In this document: one piece after another, positions 15,847 to 22,829 of the stretch
Position numbering within the stretch: position 1 is the first letter of the stretch
Layout of the letters: every line of letters begins with the position of its first letter
Origin: Methylococcaceae bacterium UBA4132
Lineage (GTDB): Bacteria; Pseudomonadota; Gammaproteobacteria; Methylococcales; Methylomonadaceae
DNA length: 22,990 nucleotides
Reading direction: 5' to 3'
Assembly: GCA_002380945.1 (NCBI GenBank)
Contig: DFWO01000064.1
Location: 1 to 22,990 of the forward strand
Notes under the pieces: generated by a model
Told to the model about the DNA's origin: nothing
Seen by the model: only the letters and a program-made list of their open reading frames with translations
Database searches by the model: none
Position numbers and translations under genes: made by a program

Positions 15847-16197
15847 ATGGAATCCGATAAACGCAACACTCCCAGAATAGCTGCTAAAGGCTTGAAAGCT
15901 AAGATTCTCATCACGCATTCTAACCGCTCCATTATGGTAGCCGATGTCAATCTATTGGACGTGAGCCGATCAGGAATTAAGTTCAGAATGAAAAAGCCGC
16001 TTGCAATAGATATAGGGACTAAAATACAACTAGAAATTATATTGCCCGATTCAGGTGTCCCCGTTATTTTGGATGCTGTGGTCGTGTATGAACAGTTTGA
16101 ATCAGAGTTTGGTTTATATTATATAGACGTACGACCCGAAGACCCCTTGAGTGAGTTAATCAAGCAATGTGAAAATCGGCTGAGTTGGACTGAATAA
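15847..16197 (+). CDS. Stand-alone PilZ-domain protein, predicted c-di-GMP receptor
   Basis: A 116-residue protein that is essentially one PilZ domain. Both c-di-GMP contact motifs are intact: R-N-T-P-R (R-x-x-x-R) near residues 7-11 and D-V-S-R-S-G (D-x-S-x-x-G) near residues 38-43. This indicates real ligand binding, unlike degenerate PilZ proteins. Single-domain PilZ proteins usually act as adaptors controlling motility, pili, exopolysaccharide or secretion; the target cannot be told here and the neighbours give no hint. The frame is open from 15796, but ATG 15847 has GAGG a few bases upstream and leaves the palindrome at 15811-15828 in the leader. It is flanked by repeat elements on both sides. 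Confidence 0.85.
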   Translation: MESDKRNTPRIAAKGLKAKILITHSNRSIMVADVNLLDVSRSGIKFRMKKPLAIDIGTKIQLEIILPDSGVPVILDAVVVYEQFESEFGLYYIDVRPEDPLSELIKQCENRLSWTE

Positions 16198-16219
16198 CTC
16201 GTAAGGCGGATTAGCGATT

Positions 16220-16364
16220 TCTCGTTCCCAAACTCCAATTTTGGAATGCCTATTGCCAAGCTCAGCTTGGTGTGTCCATGAACAAAACAGATTCATCTTT
16301 ACACTTTTAAAAGTCAAGCAGAGCTTGAGGGTAGGCATTCCCAAGCCAGAGCTTGGGAACGAGA
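16220..16364. mobile_element. 145-bp MITE-like inverted-repeat element
   Basis: The ends are perfect 12-bp inverted repeats, TCTCGTTCCCAA (16220-16231) and TTGGGAACGAGA (16353-16364). The similarity continues inward to about 50 bases on each side with scattered mismatches, so the whole element could fold into a long hairpin. It contains no gene. No clear target-site duplication is visible at the edges. GTTCCCAAGCTC-type palindromes are known as dispersed repeats in some sulfur- and methane-oxidising gammaproteobacteria, from general recollection and not from a search. Confidence 0.65.
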
Positions 16365-16418
16365 CAACATCGCATGAGCTATTGAAAATAGTGTAATGCA
16401 CATTAAATATTGTATTAC

Positions 16419-16427
16419 TGCTATAAT
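16419..16427 (+). promoter_or_regulatory. Extended -10 promoter of the AT-rich three-gene cassette
   Basis: TGCTATAAT is an exact extended -10 element (TGnTATAAT), 39 bases before ATG 16467. There is no good -35 at standard spacing, as is common with extended -10 promoters. Transcription from here would start near 16434, which rules out the upstream TTG at 16410 as the start of the first gene. Confidence 0.5.
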
Positions 16428-16466
16428 CAGCCAAATCTTAATACAATTGTATCTATTTTTAGTTAT

Positions 16467-17159
16467 ATGAGTAATCCTACTTTTATCTGGCAAGTTGAAT
16501 CTCTAAGGTTCACCTTGTTTTATCAAATTGGTAAGCAACCAACCAATAATTTATTGAAGGAAATTACCAATGGGGAGCCTCACAACAAAATACAGCGACC
16601 TTTGGAGGGATTAACAGTTGAGGAGGGAATATGGAACGATAATTCGCTATCCGTATCATTTCGTCCTGATCGAATTGATATAATTCTTACTCCCCAACCC
16701 GCTATGATTCCCATTTTGCCAAGTCTAGGACTACTTGATGAAGTGATAGAAAAAATATCTAATATCTTAGACAAACTCTCATTCGATAACATAATACGCA
16801 TTGCTTTCGGATTAGTTCTGCAACATCCAGAAAATGATCATGTCAGTGCTTATCAATCACTAGCAACTCTTTTAACTAATGTAAAAATAGATTCTGCTTC
16901 AAGTGATTTTCTTTATCAAATCAATAATCCAATTGAATCTAAAAATAATTCATCTGTTAGAATTAATCGCTTACAACGTTGGTCTGTCAGTCGAATAGAA
17001 ATTTTTACCTTTGATAATTCAAATAATACAGAATTATTTGCAACTAGACTTGAATTAGATATAAACACTCATCCTACTAATTCATTAGTTGCTTTAGAAA
17101 ATGTTCGTGATTTGATGAATGAACTTATCCAAGAAGCCAGTGTAATTGCAAAAGGATAA
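16467..17159 (+). CDS. Hypothetical protein, first gene of the AT-rich cassette
   Basis: A 230-residue protein that I do not recognise. It appears soluble, with no signal peptide or membrane span. Alternating strands and helices are suggested: a strand-rich N-terminal half with S-V-S-F-R-P-D-R-I-D-I-I-L, a helix around E-V-I-E-K-I-S-N-I-L-D-K, then R-I-A-F-G-L-V-L and a final strand-helix unit with L-E-L-D-I-N-T-H followed by a helix. ATG 16467 is chosen because the extended -10 lies upstream of it; the ribosome site is weak. Base composition and codon use are far more AT-rich than in the flanking genes. The next gene starts 5 bases after the stop, so an operon is likely. Function unknown. 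Confidence 0.7.
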   Translation: MSNPTFIWQVESLRFTLFYQIGKQPTNNLLKEITNGEPHNKIQRPLEGLTVEEGIWNDNSLSVSFRPDRIDIILTPQPAMIPILPSLGLLDEVIEKISNILDKLSFDNIIRIAFGLVLQHPENDHVSAYQSLATLLTNVKIDSASSDFLYQINNPIESKNNSSVRINRLQRWSVSRIEIFTFDNSNNTELFATRLELDINTHPTNSLVALENVRDLMNELIQEASVIAKG

Positions 17160-17163
17160 AGTT

Positions 17164-17763
17164 ATGCTTAATTCATTAACAAATACGATAAATAACAGTT
17201 CTTCACATATTAATTTTCTTAATGAATCACATCATTTAATTTATCTCAAAAAAGATGATGGGAACTTAACAAAAGTTATCCCTTTCTGGATAAAAACTCC
17301 ATATCGTATTGATGATTCTTCTTCTACTTTGGAGAAATCTTCTGTTTCTTCTGATTATCATCCTTTAATAAGAAATACAGAAGAAACTAAACAAATTGAT
17401 ATTCATTATTCTATCAACTTGCAAGCTCAAAACTACTTAAATAACCTTTATTCTTTAAAAGTTTCCGACGCTGAACTATTAGGTTATTTGTTTGAAGAAA
17501 TAGAAAAATCGTTTGCAAAACATGATTTGTTATTTGTTGATGCTGTACTAGCTAATTTTGACCCAACTCGAACAAAAACAATTATATCAACTGGATTATT
17601 ACGAGTAACATCTAGGGCTAAGAAAAAACTAAATTCATGGATGCCATGTGCTGCACATATCAATAATTACTTAAATTCTTGTGGAGAAAATAGCAAACGT
17701 CTTTTACGTGGATTAATTAAATTTGATAATGCAATCACAATTTCCTCATCAACCATATCCTAA
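17164..17763 (+). CDS. Hypothetical protein, second gene of the AT-rich cassette
   Basis: A 199-residue predicted soluble protein without a recognised domain. The first 80 residues are rich in Ser, Asn and Asp and look poorly ordered. From about residue 85 it is helical, with F-E-E-I-E-K-S-F-A-K-H-D and then L-L-R-V-T-S-R-A-K-K-K-L-N-S-W and a closing R-L-L-R-G-L. The start ATG has a good AAGGA ribosome site 5 bases upstream; a TTG-initiated frame from 17146 is less likely. A sampled 60-base line of its coding DNA (17161-17220) has 13 G+C. It overlaps the third gene by 35 bases, so the pair is translationally coupled. Function unknown; an adaptor, immunity or partner role for the third protein is only a guess. 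Confidence 0.68.
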   Translation: MLNSLTNTINNSSSHINFLNESHHLIYLKKDDGNLTKVIPFWIKTPYRIDDSSSTLEKSSVSSDYHPLIRNTEETKQIDIHYSINLQAQNYLNNLYSLKVSDAELLGYLFEEIEKSFAKHDLLFVDAVLANFDPTRTKTIISTGLLRVTSRAKKKLNSWMPCAAHINNYLNSCGENSKRLLRGLIKFDNAITISSSTIS

Positions 17764-18415
17764 CATTTCTTCTTATATAGCAATTGCTATTACAGGCGAT
17801 AATAATCAACGACATATTGGAGTTTTATTTAGAAAAGATAAAAATAATCCGCCAAAATTATTGCATCTTGCATTTCATTCAAGATTGCAATGTGATGAAC
17901 CTATTGAATATGCTAGTAAGTTTTTTTGGCTGCATTGTCCGAGTTTGAGCGAAGACGAACAGTTACAGTTAGCTGTATGGTTTGAAACTATTTTTGCTGT
18001 AAATGGAAGTAATATTCCCTATGGACTTGCATATAGTTCATCTGGATATTTTGATCAAAATGGAAAGTTTATTCAAACAAATGAAAATATAGGTTTAACT
18101 TGCGCTACATTTGTAATGGCTCTTTTTGAAGATTTTGACCTTCCAATTATTGATACAGAATCATGGATGTCTCGTGATGATGATAAAAAATGGCAGAAGA
18201 AGATTATCGAGTGTATGGAGAAAGATATGAAGAAATATCCACACTTATATTCCAATACACATATAGAAACCCAAATATCAAACATTGGTGTTGCGGTCAG
18301 GTTTAGACCTGAAGAAGTTGCTGTATCAGCAAATATATTTGAAGATGGACTTATTACATTTCAACAAGCTGAACCCCTTGGGAAAAAACTATTGGAGCAA
18401 ATGGGCATAATATGA
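17729..18415 (+). CDS. Putative permuted papain-like/NlpC-type cysteine hydrolase
   Basis: A 228-residue protein with no signal peptide. Two features suggest a circularly permuted papain-like fold (YiiX/LRAT-like NlpC/P60 relatives), where the catalytic histidine precedes the cysteine. The first is an early R-H29-I-G-V-L-F strand with further His at 46 and 50. The second is G-L-T-C125-A-T-F-V-M-A-L-F, the typical helix-starting nucleophile cysteine followed by small and hydrophobic residues. Such enzymes are amidases, peptidases or acyltransferases. This is a motif-level call, not a firm homology. The start ATG lies inside the second gene and has no clear ribosome site, implying coupling; TTG 17723 is less likely. 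A sampled line (18001-18060) has 18 of 60 G+C. A strong terminator follows. Confidence 0.55.
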   Translation: MQSQFPHQPYPNISSYIAIAITGDNNQRHIGVLFRKDKNNPPKLLHLAFHSRLQCDEPIEYASKFFWLHCPSLSEDEQLQLAVWFETIFAVNGSNIPYGLAYSSSGYFDQNGKFIQTNENIGLTCATFVMALFEDFDLPIIDTESWMSRDDDKKWQKKIIECMEKDMKKYPHLYSNTHIETQISNIGVAVRFRPEEVAVSANIFEDGLITFQQAEPLGKKLLEQMGII

Positions 18416-18442
18416 GGTTAAACCACGATTTCTTTGTCAATT

Positions 18443-18474
18443 AAAAAAGGCGAAACTTTTGTTTCGCCTTTTTT
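18443..18474. terminator. Bidirectional Rho-independent terminator between the cassette and dnaK
   Basis: A 14-bp perfect stem (18443-18456 with 18461-18474) closes a TTTT loop. The stem has GGCGAAA/TTTCGCC in its core and A6/T6 ends, so a U-run follows the G+C stem in both directions. It serves the three-gene cassette on the plus strand and dnaK on the minus strand. Confidence 0.92.
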
Positions 18475-18494
18475 GGTTTTAAATCAAAGAAGTT

Positions 18495-20417
18495 TTATTT
18501 CTTCACTTCTTCAAAATCCGCATCAATCACGCCGTCATCTTCTGGCGCGTGGCTAGAACCTGCATGATGGGCATGAGCTTCACCGCCTTCTTCGCCGCCT
18601 TTTTGTGCATAAACGCGTTCAGCTAGTTTGCCTGACAGTTCAGTTAAATCATTGGTTTTGGCTTCGATAAGTTCTTTATCATCACCTTTAATGGCTTCTT
18701 TCAGTGCGTCAATCGCGTGTTCAATACTGGTTTTTTCATCCGCGCCGACTTGATCGCCTAGTTCTTTCAACGATTTTTCAGTGGCATGGATCATGCCGTC
18801 AGCATGGTTACGCGCGTGGACTAATTCAGTCAATTTACGGTCTTCTTCCGCGTGTGCTTCGGCATCTTTAATCATGCGTTCAACTTCATCATCCGATAAA
18901 CCACTTGATGCTTTGATGACGATAGATTGTTTTTTGCCTGTCGCTTTGTCTTTTGCTGATACGTTTAAAATACCGTTCGCGTCGATGTCAAAAGACACTT
19001 CGATTTGTGGCACGCCGCGTGAAGCTGGTGGAATGTCCGCTAAGTCAAAACGACCGAGTGATTTATTAGCCGCCGCTTTTTCGCGCTCACCTTGTAAGAC
19101 GTGAATAGTCACAGCGGTTTGGTTATCGTCTGCGGTTGAGAACACTTGATGCGCGTTGGTTGGAATGGTGGTGTTTTTCTCAATCAATTTAGTCATCACG
19201 CCGCCTAAGGTTTCGATACCTAATGACAGAGGAATAACGTCTAACAACAATACGTCTTTCACATCACCCGCTAATACGCCCGCTTGAATCGCTGCACCTA
19301 AGGCAACTGCTTCGTCTGGGTTTACGTCTTTGCGTGGTTCTTTGCCAAAAATGTTTTTTACCATTTCTTGGACTTTCGGCATTCTTGTTTGACCGCCGAC
19401 TAAAATTACGTCGTTGATTTCAGAAGCCGATACGCCTGCATCTTTCAACGCCATTAAACAAGGGGCTTTGGTGCGTTCAATTAATTCATCAACCAATGAT
19501 TCTAATTTGGCGCGAGTTAATTTAACGTTTAAATGTTTTGGGCCTGAGGCATCGGCAGTGATGTACGGTAAGTTAACATCGGTTTGTTGGCTAGATGACA
19601 ATTCGATTTTGGCTTTTTCTGCCGCTTCTTTTAAGCGTTGCAGAGCCAATGGATCGTTGTGTACGTCTACGCCTGTGTCTTTTTTAAATTCTTCCGCCAA
19701 ATATTCGATAACGCGTGAGTCGAAATCTTCACCACCTAAGAAAGTATCACCGTTGGTCGATAATACTTCAAATTGATGCTCGCCTTCGATTTCAGCAATT
19801 TCAATGATTGAGATGTCGAATGTACCGCCGCCTAAGTCATACACCGCGATTTTGGTATCGCCTTTGGGTTTGTCCATACCGAACGCTAACGCAGAAGCCG
19901 TTGGTTCGTTAATAATACGTTTAACTTCTAAGCCAGCAATACGTCCAGCGTCTTTAGTGGCTTGACGTTGTGAGTCGTTAAAATACGCAGGTACGGTAAT
20001 AACCGCTTCGGTGACTTCTTCACCTAAATAGGCTTCGGCATCTTTTTTCAGTTTCATTAACACGCGAGCTGAAATTTCAGGTGCTGCCATTTTTTTGCCG
20101 TGGACATCGACCCACGCGTCGCCATTTTCGGCTTCGACGATTTTATAAGGTACCATTTTGATGTCTTTTTGGACGACATCATCTTTAAAACGACGACCGA
20201 TTAAACGTTTAATCGCGAATAAGGTGTTTTTAGGGTTAGTGACCGCTTGACGTTTAGCAGATTGTCCCACCAACACTTCATCATCACTGCTGAATGCAAT
20301 GATAGACGGTGTAGTGCGCGCGCCTTCGCTGTTTTCGATGACTTTTGCTACGCCGTTTTCTAACACTGCCACGCACGAGTTAGTCGTTCCTAAATCTATG
20401 CCAATTATTTTAGCCAT
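18495..20417 (-). CDS. dnaK: Molecular chaperone DnaK (Hsp70)
   Basis: A 640-residue Hsp70 of normal length. The ATPase domain begins M-A-K-I-I-G-I-D-L-G-T-T-N-S-C-V, with V-Y-D-L-G-G-G-T-F-D-I-S and V-I-L-V-G-G-Q-T-R-M-P-K-V. The linker D-V-L-L-L-D-V-I-P-L-S-L-G is followed by the substrate-binding and lid domains and a tail ending D-A-D-F-E-E-V-K-K. It folds nascent and stressed proteins in the cytosol with GrpE and DnaJ. AGGAA lies about 10 bases before ATG, and a heat-shock-type promoter is in the gap behind grpE. The gene usually next in line, dnaJ, is absent; a terminator and the oppositely oriented cassette follow instead. A decayed partial copy lies at 15126-15379. Confidence 0.99.
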   Translation of the reverse strand: MAKIIGIDLGTTNSCVAVLENGVAKVIENSEGARTTPSIIAFSSDDEVLVGQSAKRQAVTNPKNTLFAIKRLIGRRFKDDVVQKDIKMVPYKIVEAENGDAWVDVHGKKMAAPEISARVLMKLKKDAEAYLGEEVTEAVITVPAYFNDSQRQATKDAGRIAGLEVKRIINEPTASALAFGMDKPKGDTKIAVYDLGGGTFDISIIEIAEIEGEHQFEVLSTNGDTFLGGEDFDSRVIEYLAEEFKKDTGVDVHNDPLALQRLKEAAEKAKIELSSSQQTDVNLPYITADASGPKHLNVKLTRAKLESLVDELIERTKAPCLMALKDAGVSASEINDVILVGGQTRMPKVQEMVKNIFGKEPRKDVNPDEAVALGAAIQAGVLAGDVKDVLLLDVIPLSLGIETLGGVMTKLIEKNTTIPTNAHQVFSTADDNQTAVTIHVLQGEREKAAANKSLGRFDLADIPPASRGVPQIEVSFDIDANGILNVSAKDKATGKKQSIVIKASSGLSDDEVERMIKDAEAHAEEDRKLTELVHARNHADGMIHATEKSLKELGDQVGADEKTSIEHAIDALKEAIKGDDKELIEAKTNDLTELSGKLAERVYAQKGGEEGGEAHAHHAGSSHAPEDDGVIDADFEEVKK

Positions 20418-20453
20418 TATTATTGTTCCTATTGAATGTGTAAAAGTTGTTGC

Positions 20454-20483
20454 TTATGTGGGGGCTGTTTTTTGTGATTCAAG
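20454..20483 (-). promoter_or_regulatory. Sigma-32-like heat-shock promoter for dnaK
   Basis: Read on the minus strand, CTTGAA (20478-20483) is followed after 13 bases by CCCCCACATAA (20454-20464). This closely matches the RpoH consensus CTTGAAA and CCCCATnT at an accepted spacing. It lies in the grpE-dnaK gap, right after the grpE stop. Confidence 0.7.
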
Positions 20484-20485
20484 GC

Positions 20486-21055
20486 TTAGTCAGCGGCTTT
20501 TGCAACCACAACCATTGCAGGACGCAATAAGCGTCCGTTCAGAGTGTAGCCTTTTTGAAACACAGCAACTACGGTGTTAGGCTCTGCGCCTTCAACGACT
20601 TGCATAGTCATGGCTTGATGCAGTTCGGCATTAAACGGTTGCCCCATTGGGTCTATGGTGACAATATTGTATTTAGAAAATACCGATTCAAATTGTTTGA
20701 TGGTCAGTTCACTGCCTTCACGAAATTTTCTAACTTCTTCGCTGTCGCCTGTGGCGGCTTGCAAGCCTAAAACTAAGCTATCTAAAACCACTAATAATTC
20801 TTTAGCAAAGCCAGTTAAAGCGAATTTATGCGCATCTTCTAAATCTTTTTGGGTACGACGTTTGAGATTTTCCATTTCTGCGGCGGTGCGTACGGCTTTA
20901 TCCCAGTTAGCTTGCGCTTCTTTTTTGGCTTCTTCTAATTCTTGTTTTAGCTCGGCTATGGTGTATTCGTGTTCGCCAACTTCCGTGTGTGCTGAGGGGT
21001 CTTCGGTGGTGCTTTCTTCGATGAGGGTCTCTAAATTTTCTGGTTCTGTACTCAT
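20486..21055 (-). CDS. grpE: Nucleotide exchange factor GrpE
   Basis: A 189-residue cytosolic co-chaperone that releases ADP from DnaK. An acidic disordered N-terminus (about 1-30) leads into a long coiled coil containing E-L-K-Q-E-L-E-E-A-K and R-T-A-A-E-M-E-N-L-K-R-R. The beta-domain follows, with G-Q-P-F-N-A-E-L-H-Q-A-M and the family ending G-R-L-L-R-P-A-M-V-V-V-A-K. It lies between hrcA and dnaK, the usual heat-shock order. The 74-base gap from hrcA contains GTAGGTTGGGTGAGC-type repeat sequence and a CCCCAACATTT that only weakly resembles an RpoH -10. Confidence 0.97.
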   Translation of the reverse strand: MSTEPENLETLIEESTTEDPSAHTEVGEHEYTIAELKQELEEAKKEAQANWDKAVRTAAEMENLKRRTQKDLEDAHKFALTGFAKELLVVLDSLVLGLQAATGDSEEVRKFREGSELTIKQFESVFSKYNIVTIDPMGQPFNAELHQAMTMQVVEGAEPNTVVAVFQKGYTLNGRLLRPAMVVVAKAAD

Positions 21056-21129
21056 GCTGACTGCCTGTTGTTATTGTTTGATTGAAATGTTGGGGATTCA
21101 TAGCTCACCCAACCTACGATTAGGTATTT

Positions 21130-22176
21130 TTACAATGGGGGTGGTGATTTTGGATTCAAGGCTACGCCCAATAATTTTGCTGTCACATCGACAAAGGGAA
21201 TGATTTTCTGATACGCCATGCGCGTAGGACCAATCACACCTAATACGCCAACCACTTCATCGCTAATCGAATAAGAAGAGGTGACTAAGCTACACTGGTC
21301 AAAGGCTTGATAACCTGATTCTTTGCCGATAAAAATCTGTACGCCTTCGGCTTTCATGCAGTGATCAAGTAGATGGATTACGCCTTGTTTTTGGCTAAAG
21401 GCTTCAAACAAGGTTTTCAAATGTTCTCTATCGGCTAACTCTGAAAAACCCATTAAATTAGTTTCGCCTGTCAATACATAATCATCTTTTTCAGAATGTT
21501 GATTAAAGGTGAGTTGTGCCATATTGATTGCATCGAGCATACCTTGATTCATGCGTTCTTGCGCGTCTTGCAGTTCTTTAAATACCGCTTCGCGTACTGC
21601 AACCAAACTACGCCCACAATAAATGGCATTGAGATAATTCGCCGCTTGCTGTAACTCAGCCGCACTAAAGACTTTGTTGGTATGAATGATTTTGTTATGC
21701 ACTTCCTGTTCATTAGTGACAAAAATCACTAATACGCGAGTGTTGGATAACGGTAAAAATTCAATATGGCGTAAACAGACTAATTCTCGACGCGGCAGTG
21801 TTACCACACCCGCCATTTGGGTTAAATCCGCCAGCAAGCGCGATGCCGCACCTATCACATCATGATTATCTTCGGCTGATAAACCTTGATGTAGTCGGTT
21901 TAATTCTTGTGAATCCAAGGCTTTAACGGTCAATAAATTATCGACAAATAAGCGATAACCGCTCACAGTCGGTACACGCCCTGCTGAGGTATGTGGCGAT
22001 TGAATAAAGCCTTGCTGCTCTAAATCTGCCATGACATTGCGAATAGTAGCAGGACTTAAATTTGAATCAGTTGCTAATACTTTTGAGCCAACGGGCTGAC
22101 CGTCACTGATATACCGCTCAACCAATTTTTTTAATAATTGCAGTGACCTGTCACTTAAAGCGTGCCTATTACCCAC
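21130..22176 (-). CDS. hrcA: Heat-inducible transcription repressor HrcA
   Basis: A 348-residue repressor. The N-terminal winged helix includes L-V-E-R-Y-I-S-D-G-Q-P-V-G-S-K and S-P-A-T-I-R-N-V-M-A-D-L-E, with G-F-I-Q-S-P-H-T-S-A-G-R-V-P-T next, all HrcA hallmarks; the effector domain with V-G-V-L-G-V-I-G-P-T-R-M-A-Y follows. HrcA represses heat-shock genes by binding CIRCE operators and is thought to be kept active by GroEL. GTG at 22176 is chosen because TTAGAGG sits directly upstream; TTG 22194 would place that site inside the gene. It starts 27 bases after the ppa stop, so read-through from ppa is likely. No CIRCE sequence is seen in this window. Confidence 0.95.
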   Translation of the reverse strand: MGNRHALSDRSLQLLKKLVERYISDGQPVGSKVLATDSNLSPATIRNVMADLEQQGFIQSPHTSAGRVPTVSGYRLFVDNLLTVKALDSQELNRLHQGLSAEDNHDVIGAASRLLADLTQMAGVVTLPRRELVCLRHIEFLPLSNTRVLVIFVTNEQEVHNKIIHTNKVFSAAELQQAANYLNAIYCGRSLVAVREAVFKELQDAQERMNQGMLDAINMAQLTFNQHSEKDDYVLTGETNLMGFSELADREHLKTLFEAFSQKQGVIHLLDHCMKAEGVQIFIGKESGYQAFDQCSLVTSSYSISDEVVGVLGVIGPTRMAYQKIIPFVDVTAKLLGVALNPKSPPPL

Positions 22177-22203
22177 ATTAACCTCTAAAACCAAATCAAC
22201 ACC

Positions 22204-22752
22204 TTAAAACGCGGGCTTATGCTCTAACGCATCGTAACGGGCAATGCTAGACATGATTTCTTCACAGGCTTCATCTATGCCAACCCAACCTTCTACTTTC
22301 ACCCATTTACCTTCTTCTAGGTCTTTATAATGTTCAAAGAAATGAGAAATCTTAGCTAAACGACCTTCAGAAATATTTTGATAGGTTTCTATGCGGTCAA
22401 AAGCTGAGGTTAATTTTTTGACGGGTACAGCTAACACCTTATTATCAGTTCCAGCTTCATCAATCATTTTTAACATACCGATAGGACGACAACGCACTAC
22501 ACAACCGCCTAATACGGGATCGGGTGTCATGACTAATACATCAACAGGATCGCCATCACCTGACAGAGTGCGGGGCAGATAACCGTAATTAGTTGGATAT
22601 TGCATCGCTGTTCCCATAAAACGATCCACCGTCAACGCACCCGTGTCTTTATCCATTTCATATTTCACAGGATAACTAAAAGCAGGTATTTCAATGATGA
22701 CATTAATATCCATCGGCACGGCAATTCCAGGCGTAACGTTTATTTGTGGCAT
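22204..22752 (-). CDS. ppa: Inorganic pyrophosphatase (family I)
   Basis: A 182-residue soluble enzyme hydrolysing pyrophosphate to phosphate, which pulls biosynthetic reactions forward. The signature D-G-D-P-V-D-V with its metal-binding aspartates is intact, preceded by Y-P-T-N-Y-G-Y-L-P and followed by the K-V-L-A-V-P segment. Length is typical of bacterial family I enzymes. It is the first minus-strand gene after the divergent promoter region and is probably co-transcribed with hrcA, 27 bases downstream. Confidence 0.97.
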   Translation of the reverse strand: MPQINVTPGIAVPMDINVIIEIPAFSYPVKYEMDKDTGALTVDRFMGTAMQYPTNYGYLPRTLSGDGDPVDVLVMTPDPVLGGCVVRCRPIGMLKMIDEAGTDNKVLAVPVKKLTSAFDRIETYQNISEGRLAKISHFFEHYKDLEEGKWVKVEGWVGIDEACEEIMSSIARYDALEHKPAF

Positions 22753-22785
22753 AACAATCTCTTTAGTGAATGATAAAATAACGGC

Positions 22786-22794
22786 ATTATAACA
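22786..22794 (-). promoter_or_regulatory. Extended -10 promoter of ppa
   Basis: On the minus strand TGTTATAAT matches the extended -10 consensus TGnTATAAT, about 33 bases before the ppa ATG. No strong -35 is evident. The region is shared with the leader of the divergent DUF2797 gene. Confidence 0.5.
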
Positions 22795-22829
22795 GTTGTT
22801 AGTTGCTCGACCTGAGAGGAATACCCGCT

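Noticed and set aside
16410..16466. Upstream TTG extension of the first cassette protein
   Set aside because: The extended -10 at 16419-16427 lies inside this extension, so the TTG would not be on the transcript; ATG 16467 is preferred.
16467..17159. Assignment of the first cassette protein to the TIGR04255 family
   Set aside because: There is a loose resemblance in layout (central helix-strand and a late L-E-L-D-I-N-T strand), but no diagnostic motif could be confirmed by eye.
18781..19776. Plus-strand open frames antisense to dnaK
   Set aside because: They are shadow frames of a highly conserved gene with no ribosome sites or recognisable domains.
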